A stretch of 64,000 nt of DNA from Yponomeuta sedellus. Lineage: Eukaryota > Arthropoda > Insecta > Lepidoptera > Yponomeutidae. Where the stretch lies: the NCBI GenBank assembly GCA_934045075.1, contig OW203723.1:20661615-20725614 (forward strand), in the 5' to 3' direction. Shown one piece after another: positions 54,601-64,000 of the stretch. Made by a program: the position numbers and the translations under genes. Position 1 is the stretch's first letter, and each line of letters opens with the position of its first letter. The notes under the pieces were generated by a model that saw only the letters and a list, made by a program, of their open reading frames with translations, did not search any database and was not told the origin of the DNA.

Positions 54601-57600
54601 AAATAGAAGAGGAAAATTAGATTTCCACCGGAGACTGTCTTATATTTTTATGACTATAGATCTTTTGCAATGATCTGATAGTGTCGGTATATTATATTTC
54701 TATTTTTATTATTATGTTTCGACCGTAATTATGACAGCGGCATTAGCTAATAATGTCACTTTTAGAAAAAGCATTTATATGAAATTATTATGTAAAAATA
54801 AGTTAGTTTGAGAGTCGAAGTTAAAAGACAATATACTTAAATATTTTTTTCACAATTTTTACATTTCCTTAGTAAGCATAATTTTGCTTAGGCGTACAAA
54901 AACGCTCAACTACAAAACGCGCACAAGTTGTGACGTCACAAGTTCCCAGCGAAATGAGTATAAAATAAGGCTCATACATAACACTGTCTGAGTTATCTCA
55001 TAAAGTTATGTTCTTTTATCACATAAGATGTTTACGACAAATTTCAATGGAAAAACCGAATCTAATAAGTATAAGTAGAGTAATTAGTTTTTTCGCATTT
55101 TTGAGGGTTTGTATCAATTGCATTTAAACATATTTTGTATGGTTTTATGGTTTCTTCATAGCATAGAATTTCATTTCAATGTAATTTTGAGTCAACGACT
55201 GCGCTATCACAGTGTCTGCGATATTCCACCGATTTTTTCTGCCATTCTTTTTTCTAAAAACCTATTTAGAGGCTAAAAATTTCACCCATGCCGGGATTCG
55301 AACCCGCAACCTCTGGCTATCCGTACCAGCGCTCTACCAATTGAGCGCTGGTACGGATAGCCAGAGGTTGCGGGTTCGGATCCCGGCATGGGTGAAAGTT
55401 TTAGCCTCTAAATAGGTTTTTAAATGTGTTCCTTAGCACGGGTTAGTGCATTAAAAATAAAAATATTGTAATTCTTTTTTCTGCTATTCATCTTTATTGG
55501 TCCATCCATCATATGACGCTTATGCAAAGATTTGGGAAATGCACAGCTTATTTCGTTTAATGGCAGTCGTTAAGCTATGTCAGAGGCCTTATGGACGGCT
55601 TGATAACTTCTGACAGTGAGGCCCGCCACTGTCTTACAATCCTCCACCAACCCGGACTTGGCCCCAGTGGTGGCGTATGGCGTAATCTTCCTGCGATGCA
55701 AGAAGAGACCATACAAGGGTTGGTATCGTATAGTTGAGTCGGAGGAGAGAACGTGAATGCGAATGGTATAGGACCGTGAGAGATGTCATTAGGGGTAAGA
55801 GACCTTTACTCAGCAGTACTCACCACGGGTGGTTGAGTATGGCCTAACCTTCCTGCGATGCAAGAAGAGACCCGTGCCCCAGCAGTGGGGACATACAAGG
55901 CTTGATAACGACAGCTTACTTGCTAGCAAAAGAACTATATCCCTGCAAGTAACCTCCTGACCAAACTTAAAAGTTAGTGAGCGCTAACTTTTGACGAGCT
56001 AGTTCCTGGGAACTCGAATTTTCGTGAATATTTCCCTCTAGTTCCTTCCTTAGCACATTTCTTCTCTTAAGAATTTGTCGCATATTCGAGCTCATATATA
56101 GTGAAAAAGAATGCCAATTGTGTATTAAGTATTTCTTAATGATTTGCGATGCTCATACGTAGTTATATATTAGTCACTGGGGTGTAATGTCCATTTTTTC
56201 TCCAAAATGATCTAGATTTTGAAATGGACACCTAGTTTGACTTGTAACGGTTATTAAGCCTCAGCGCTACTTTGATTCAAACCTTTTCATTCCATTTCAC
56301 TTCAGTCTGTCCGTAACCACGGCAACAGCAACGCTGCCGAACGTTAGGAATTAAGGTAATTACGTTTTAGCTAATAAATAGCCGCAATTAGACCCGTCTA
56401 ATATATAACTGTGGATTAAGTGTTAGACAGGAGTTGAGTTTCTCCTTAAAAATAACAAAAAAGAGAGACAAGTTATTTTTTGATTTAGTTATCAGTCAAC
56501 TCATGCTAACTTTAGTGGCTTACAACTAATAATACAGTATTGTATCTGAACTAAAGCTTTTTCGTGTAGAGGCGTGCAACAAAATGTAAGTACGATAAAA
56601 AACTTCTACTCAGCAAAAACTGTACAACGTTTACAACGTATATTGTATCCTCGCCATTATTGGAGCCCAAATTGAGATTAAACCAAACCACGTACAAAAT
56701 AATAATTAAAATTGTTTGGCCCAGCATTTAGCGGCCGACCCACCACATTGTTGTTGAATAATTTGTTTGAATTTCCAGACCAATGAAACTGTATCAATGC
56801 AACCCAAAAACGGACTTGCCCAAATTCGCGTAAGAATTATTACCTTTTTATTGATGTAGGTAAACGAATTGAAATCTAAAAACTATATTGCAGAATTACA
56901 ATATTTTATTTCAAAATAACACTTTCGATCCCAGATTCAGGTTTAATCCCCGGCCGGGTCAAACTAGGAAAGTAACTTTTCTGGTTTGTCTCTCTGGTCT
57001 TGGAGGTTATTTATATATATATAATCGTTTATTTCGGACCATACAAAATCCATATAACTTAACCTAGCCTTCAAAATTTAAATAAAATTGTAAATTGACT
57101 ATAGCCTAATTTATAAGTAAACTAATCAGCATGTAAATTAGTCAATCAAGGATTGATTGACTAATTCACATGCATCTTTTTTTAAAAACCTATTTAGAGG
57201 CTAAAAATTTCACCCATGCCGGGATTTGCTCAATTGGTAGAGCGATGGTACGGATAGCCAGAGGTTGCGGGTTCGAATCCCGGCATGGGTGAAATTTTTA
57301 GCCTCTAAATTGGTTTTTAAATTTGTTCCTTAGCACGGGTTAGTGCATTAAAAATAAAAATAGTGTAATCATGTGGGTACAGTGATATCGTTCCGATGTT
57401 AAACCTAACTGCAAAGTAGGTAGTCGGGGCTGTAAGTAATGCAATTTGCTTAAGTCAGATGTCGCTGCCTGTACGTAATACAGAGAATATTGTAAAGAGG
57501 TTCGAAATTTAACTGATGCCGTGAGTCGCCCATTTGCTCAATTGGTAGAGCGCTGGTGCGGATAGCCAGAGGTTGCGGGTTCGAATCCCGGCATGGGTGA

Positions 57601-60600
57601 AATTTTTAGCCTCTAAATAGGTTTTTAAATTTGTTCCAAAATTTAAATAAAATTGTAAATTGACTATAGCCTAATTTATAAGTAAACTAATCAGCATGTA
57701 AATTAGTCAATCAAGGATTGATTGACTAATTCACATGCATCTTTTTTTAAAAACCTATTTAGAGGCTAAAAATTTCACCCATGCCGGGATTTGCTCAATT
57801 GGTAGAGCGATGGTACGGATAGCCAGAGGTTGCGGGTTCGAATCCCGGCATGGGTGAAATTTTTAGCCTCTAAATAGGCTCATATCGTTCTTGTAAGAAC
57901 GATATGAGCAACAAAACATCCTTTGTATTCAATTAGACAACGAGTAATTTAATTAAAGGTCATAATATCTGTAAATTGATAGCTCTATGTGAGAGATGAG
58001 GGATTCACGACAGTTACCGAGGTTGGCCGAATCGCTAACAAATTTTGATCGTATGTACCCTCGTTGTAAAAGTGATTTCGAACGACGAGTAGAAAATATT
58101 ATGAAATTCAATACAATAAGTTTTTTTCCGAACTTAGAGAATCTTAAAGTGCATATACATTTCTCAGCGGAGTTTCCAATCAGACCAGCCCTTTAGAATC
58201 TACACAGCACATACTCATACACGCGAAAAATATTTCCCGTTGTGGCGTCGGGCCGGGTAAAAATAAGTTAACGGTAAAATATGATGCAAAACGCCACCGA
58301 TACGAGTGTTTATGTCAGCTGGACATGCGTCAGTGCGACGGCCTCTCGCATGCTGCTAAACAGTTTAGGCTTGAGCTGAAAACTGCTAGCGTTCGGGCCG
58401 TGAGAAGGTTGGTACAAGTTATAAGCGCACGGAGCCTTTGCCGCTTACACTGGGACGCCGCCGTGGACGCCGCTTGGCTGTATGCGTTTTTCTAATATTT
58501 AGATAGATAAATCATTCATTTTTGCTTAGAAACACACATATAAAGCATCACATAAAAAAAGTTGATTACATAATATAGCTTAGGTACGAGTATAGCTTTA
58601 TCTTCCAAAGTAACATTATGTGTAACATTGGTGATTACCGCCGAGGCGCTATTCAGAGATCCACGGGTCTTAAGAGATCCACGGACGGTAATCATCAATA
58701 CACACGTGTATCATGCGACGTTTTTCAACACACTTGTGAATAAAATAACAATAAAAACTCATTTTATTTAGTTGTGAAAAATGTTTCGCTATGATAGCAC
58801 AACGTGGCGCTCTTTAGGGGAGGGCTATGTCCAGCAGTGATTTGAGTGAAAGTTTTATTTAGTAAACACGTATGTATGAATTAAAATTATCTATTTAATT
58901 AAGAAGTTGCATAAAATTACCAAGCCAAAGGAACATTAATTTTTATTTGTTCTATTGAACACGATCTTTTTTTAGAATAAAAACTTTTTTAGCAACTCAA
59001 TCAAGCAAATTAAAAAAAAAAATTATAATTCACTAGTGAGTTATAGCAATGAAAAAGTTTGATTATGAGTGTCATTCTGTGCCTAATTGCAGTGATCATA
59101 GAGCCACTTTATGAGCCACCACGATGGGTGACCGTCTCGACTACCGCTAGTGGCATTTTTATGGCAACTCCGTGCTTCGCAAGGCACGTTAGACCGTTGG
59201 TGGTGGTCATGTTATGCCAGTCGTTAAGCCATGGCCTTAATGGCGGCGCGATAACTTCTCATTGTATGGCCCGCCACTGTCTTACAATTCTACACCAACC
59301 CGGTCTTGGTCCCCGTGGTGGAGTATGGCCTAACCTTCCTGCGATGCAGGAAGAGACCCGTGCCACAGCAGTGAGGGCAAGGATTGATATTGATATCGAT
59401 ATTATACCAAGAACAGTGCATTCTCAGGATAAAACTCGGAGACATCATAAAATTGGTGATTTGGAATTTTATTTAGACCAAGCCCTGTATTCCATGTATA
59501 TTATAGAAGCCGTAACTTTCTAAGTTTACGACTTTATAACAGCACCGAGGCTTTAAATAATGTGTCACTTTATTATGTCCTTTGTAGCTCAAAACTAACA
59601 CAAGCGAATCGTTAACTGATTTTAATCGTATTGTACTTAGTCTCATACAGTATAAAAGGTAGTAGCATCTTCTTGGATGTTGGTAATCAAATATGTTGTG
59701 TTACCTTCCGGCGTTTAAAAATCAAGATGTCTTCATTTTAAGTAAACGTTGCTGGAATCAGATGCATGTAAGAACTAAAAATTAATATAGCTCTGTGATA
59801 TTAAAATAAACAGTATAAAAATATCACACAGCTGTAAACAATTGTTGTTTAAAAACATTGCGGTTTTTGTATAAAAATAAGCTTTGATTTGATAACGAAA
59901 ACTGTATTAAAAAGTAGAGTTCCCTCTTATGGGAAGAGAATTTCAAGAATTAAAAATTACCACACAATATTTCCTTGAATTCGGATTAAGTTGCTTGATT
60001 TTTTGTCTTAATTTTTTTAAAGATCTTGGCCAGATTTTTCCGACGTTCATTAAACCGAATTGTAGGAGAATAATTTCAAGAATCTTGAACTTTATTTCGC
60101 TGTAAAATTCCATGTCAGTGTCCGTAACTCCAAGCTGTATCACAGCTATAGCAACCTCCCAATTATTTCGAAAACAGTTCAGAAACTGCCGTAGATTTTA
60201 AAAGGCCCTATTGCCGTCTGCTCCCCTATCGAAAGGGGCCTGTCAGCCTTTGGCACGCACTCTGGCAGAAACTGCGAGTATTTCTCTTTGTATTCTAATT
60301 GGGAGCGGCTCCATCGGTGCGTGAAGGTGATACTGATAAACGTAGAAACTATGAGCAGTCTGGACATAACTGGCTGCCGTTTTTTGTTCCTTCTTATGCA
60401 ACGGGCGATAGCGCTTGTTTGCGCTGCTAAATACTACACCACCCAAACTACAATAGCCTGTGTTATGGTAACCAGCACATCGCAAACGTGTAATAGACCG
60501 CCAATTGTATAACTTACTTAGATTTAAGAAATCATGTCATCACTCATTTAAGTATTCTTTTTTTTGGTTGTGCAACAAAAAGTTCTCTATATATCTATCT

Positions 60601-62543
60601 AATACACCCAGACTGAGGCCATGTGTACAAATGTACGGCGGACGCCCGTGGGAATCGTACCCATGAACCCCGGTATGGGTATTCTCCTTACTTTACTTTA
60701 TACTTTATTGTACACGAAAAACACAAAAAAGAAGTACAATTAAATAAAATACATGTACAAAGGCGAGCTTATCTCTGTAAGAGATTTCTTCCAGCAAACC
60801 TTGGGGAGTCGGAGTAATCCTTCTCTTATAGAAAGAGCTCACGAGTATAGGCTATATGTGCCTTTTGTGTTTTTCATATAGTTTTATTCTTAAAGCGAAA
60901 CATGTAGATATGACATACATCTGACGCATAATCATAATTCATTATTTTTCATAACTATCTATTGTGAGTCTTTTGTTTCTTACTTATCTTACATATTAGG
61001 TGCCGACAGAATACCAGCGTTGCAGAAGGTATTCCTTTTGTGACAAATGCTGAGTCGGGTCCTTTCACAAACGCAGTGCACTGATATTCCTTGCATGTTT
61101 CTTTTTAATCTAAAATTATTAATTCTGTACATTGTTATGTATATTCTGTCATTGTACTGTGTTTTTAAGTGAATAAAATTATTTCAATTCAATTCAATTC
61201 AATCGGAACGAATGGAGAGCGCTGGTAGCGGGGGCTACCCCATACCTGCCTGTCAAGTCCCTCAGTCATATGGATACGACGAAAAAGAAGAAAAATATGT
61301 TCCTAGTAGGCCAAAACTAAGTTTAGTGTAAGGCACTGTTTTACTACGATTGCAGAATGTTTCAACGGAAGAATTCTTCAAGTTTGTCTAAATCCTTGAA
61401 ATCTTGAAGTCGTGTGCCTTTTAATTAAGACCGAAATAATAGTCGTTCGACAACAATGTTTAGTTTATCTCAAAACATACTCCAACGCTGGAAACTTTGA
61501 TAGAAATTCGCGGAAGCATCGCAACCACCGTTCACGATCCAACCGTTTTAGTTCTGCACCTTTCTGGGGCTTAAATGGACCTTAAAGCTTGACAATAAGA
61601 GCCAACATTCTTAAAACCAGATGTACAGTGAAGTTGGTCAAGTCCACAGTGGTCTAGAAACTTCTATCGCTGTTGAACAACATGGACATCGATTTCGGTG
61701 AAGTCTTGAGAGCCAATTTGCGGTTTATCGCTCAACTTTATGCCTCCGTGGCTTTGTAGGTGGAAAATCAATGAGTTTTGTTTCGAAGGAATAGTTTCGC
61801 AAAGTCCTCACAAGAAAATTAAGACGTTAGAGAGTCCACTATATCACTTGGTGTATAATGTATTGATACTGTTAGTGATCAACGACTTTCGCATCTTAGG
61901 ATCCCTAAAATGAGAAGAAATGGCAATCATACCTGATTTGGATATCCCCTCTATGTTAAACTATTTTTCTCACTTCCTGTGGCTCTACCATCCCTCTGAT
62001 TTTTACAATCCAGCCTGAATTCGTTTGGTTTTCTATCAAAGTTGTATCGAATGGAACCTTTTGAACATAACAAATAAACAAATATTCATGGATATATTAC
62101 ACAGATCTCGTTAGCCCCATACTAGTACAACTAACAGACTTGTCATACAGGTGCTAAATTGAAGATAGATATAATACAAAACATACATAAGTAGTATCCA
62201 GCACCCGAAACAGACTAGAAAAGTTTGTTTTCTAGTTTGACCTGGCCGGGGATCGAACCCGAGTTCTTCGGTTTTACAGTCAGCGTGCCAAACCACTGCG
62301 CCAGCAAGGCCGTTGTTTGGGACTACTCAGCCTTATTCGTGTACCGGGCTAGCCCATTAGCAGTCTGCCACAGAGAAAAACTTCTTATAGAAAGTGTGGA
62401 TTTAATCATCACGCATGTAGATTGGCAATTTAAGTGCTAAGATAATTACGTAAACGTAAGCTGCGGTATATTTGTGATGTTTTCTTTCGTGGAGGATTGC
62501 TACCACGAAATTCAATTCAAAATACTATGAAATTCTTCTTTAA
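48607..62543 (+). repeat. Macro-repeat unit 2
   Basis: Add 13,937 to every unit 1 position to obtain its contents: MITE 50106-50377, SINE 51240-51463, RTE-like tail 51825-51953, family A 52434-52602, 53748-54072 and 55559-55911, tRNA-like palindrome 55256-55457, tRNA-like tandem 57072-57882, segment I 57878-59577, P2-type segment 59578-62543. I saw no difference from unit 1 wherever I compared them. Confidence 0.92.
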
Positions 62544-64000
62544 CTAGATTAACAACTTAGGTAAAGCCTAGAGTTAAAACTGTTTAACGGATAAAAAAGG
62601 ACGAATAATATTTAAAAAAATATAATAAATATCAAGAGCTAAATGAGTGTGGAGATTTTTTTTACTATGTAAACGCTTTCAGTACTGGATCGCTATCCTA
62701 AAAAAACAATTATAGCAGAACAATATGCTAAATTACTAAATGTAAGTATTATATAAAAATTAATACTGATCATTAACGGACCTGCAATGAGCGTTTGTTG
62801 GTATCGCGTAGTAACTCGTAGACCGACTGCGGCGTAGTCCTGTTGTGCCTCTCGTAGCAGAAGCAGGTCGCTTGTAGTGATGTGATTCAATTCAATTCAA
62901 TTATATTTATTCATTAAAAAAACAAAATGTTTACTTAAACAGAAGGCCCTCGCTGAAAATCAGTGTTGTGGGTGCAAACCATTAGCTTATACTGAGCATG
63001 AGGCCTTTTTTCCGCTGCATCGACATACTGTGTAGCGCTGGAATTTATGTTCATTTCATTCATCTGTAGTTCCTCTTTTCTTCTGCTTTTGTTTTACTCC
63101 TGCTTTCTTTTCTGTATTTTCCTTTTATGTCAAATTTAGTATGTTTATGTGGCGTTAAATATATGTTCTTCTCCTTTTTCTTCTTCTACTTCTAAAGATC
63201 AAATTTGCTACATTCACAATTAATAGATTATGTGGAGAAGAAATTAACAAAGCAACTTCAGCTTTTTCTTTTCAAAAATTTTTTAACTTAATTGACAGAG
63301 TTTTCATATTAAGAAATTATTACTCATGAATGTGTTGAACAAAAGACACTATCATCCTCTAAATACCACTTATTATTATTCTACTGTTTAATACCAGACA
63401 TTGTCTTCTAAATAATCCCTGACGCTATTGTCAGCTTTTTTGCACAAAAAAGCTTTTTTTTAAACCACGTCAGAGGTAACTGTAACATATCTTGAGCAAT
63501 CTTGCTGTAGAACCTGATACATTGCTCCATAAAGTATGTATTAACTTTGGCAAGTCTACATCTCATAAATGACAGTTTGTAGCACACACTTGTGGTTGAG
63601 TGGACTGTATCTTGTAGACAGGATTACTTAAAATCGATATTTACTATTTTTAAGTCTATATAATAAAATCAGATAAATCACGTGCGGAAGCGGCAAAGCA
63701 CAAACTCAGTCTACAAAAGTGATAACATAACAATGTAAATCAATGTTGGCACAGCAAAACATGGTAAAATAATGTATGTCGCGAAAATAGATTATGTTTA
63801 TTTTTATTGTTAGCATTATGATGACTACATAATATAGCATAGTAGGTAGTTATGGGCGTTCCTATACAAGCTATATTGAGAAGATTTATAAACTTCAATG
63901 CACAATTCTGAAAAATATTGTACCAACCCACATAAGGACCAAATATAGAGATGATGATGCTGGATTATTCAGTTATTGTAAAATAAATGATATTTTTGAT
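62544..64000 (+). repeat. Macro-repeat unit 3, cut by window end
   Basis: Continues the period without a break; the last bases match 50063 and 36126. The array therefore extends beyond this window. Confidence 0.92.

Noticed and set aside
34670..64000. Tandem units as concatemers of an integrated circular virus
   Set aside because: No replication, capsid or recombinase gene in the 13.9-kb unit; its content is SINE, LINE and MITE debris.

Overview
The window looks like a piece of a lepidopteran (moth or butterfly) genome made almost entirely of mobile and repeated DNA. I found no host gene with a convincing exon structure. The assignment to Lepidoptera rests on dispersed motifs I recognise from that order: 'CCACTGCTGGACATAG' fragments, 'GGCCAAGTGCGAGT' fragments, tRNA-derived SINEs, non-LTR tails ending in GATA- or CAATT-type repeats, and a Helitron-like 3' end ending in GCTAGT. 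This is family recognition by eye, not a database result.

Layout. 1-3240: SINE and LINE debris. 3283-11946: a DIRS-like tyrosine-recombinase retrotransposon on the minus strand, in the order gag, RT, RNase H/methylase-like domain, tyrosine recombinase. It has inverted terminal repeats and an internal complementary region that matches both ends of the element. gag appears to have a short upstream exon joined by a spliceosomal-type intron. The element is interrupted by a ~3.5 kb repeat (8221-11730) that recurs inverted at 13175-16232, so two arms of ~3 kb face each other across 1.44 kb. Each arm carries a ~440 bp near-perfect hairpin at its outer end. 16441-22575: LINE tails, a Harbinger-type deletion derivative (18135-18864) and a dense cluster of tRNA-like repeats in tandem and inverted order. 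22576-30200: further repeat debris, a Helitron-like end and a 63-copy ATGTC microsatellite.

30288-64000: a layered segmental duplication. The older layer pairs 30288-34669 with 43941-48606; the two copies have diverged, and the first 1.7 kb is inverted between them. The younger layer is a tandem repeat with a period of 13,937 bp starting at 34670. It shows no differences where I compared it, and it runs off the end of the window in its third copy. It is either a very recent amplification or an assembly artefact.

The only coding capacity that works as a unit is the DIRS-like element. Its proteins would package, reverse transcribe and integrate a circular intermediate, and the pol frame is shifted by one base in this copy. 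Nearly everything else is non-autonomous or decayed. A recurring theme is the palindrome: at least nine hairpins or inverted pairs, from 30 bp to 3 kb, several of which copy neighbouring sequence. This pattern and the lack of genes would fit heterochromatin or a W chromosome, but nothing in the sequence proves that.
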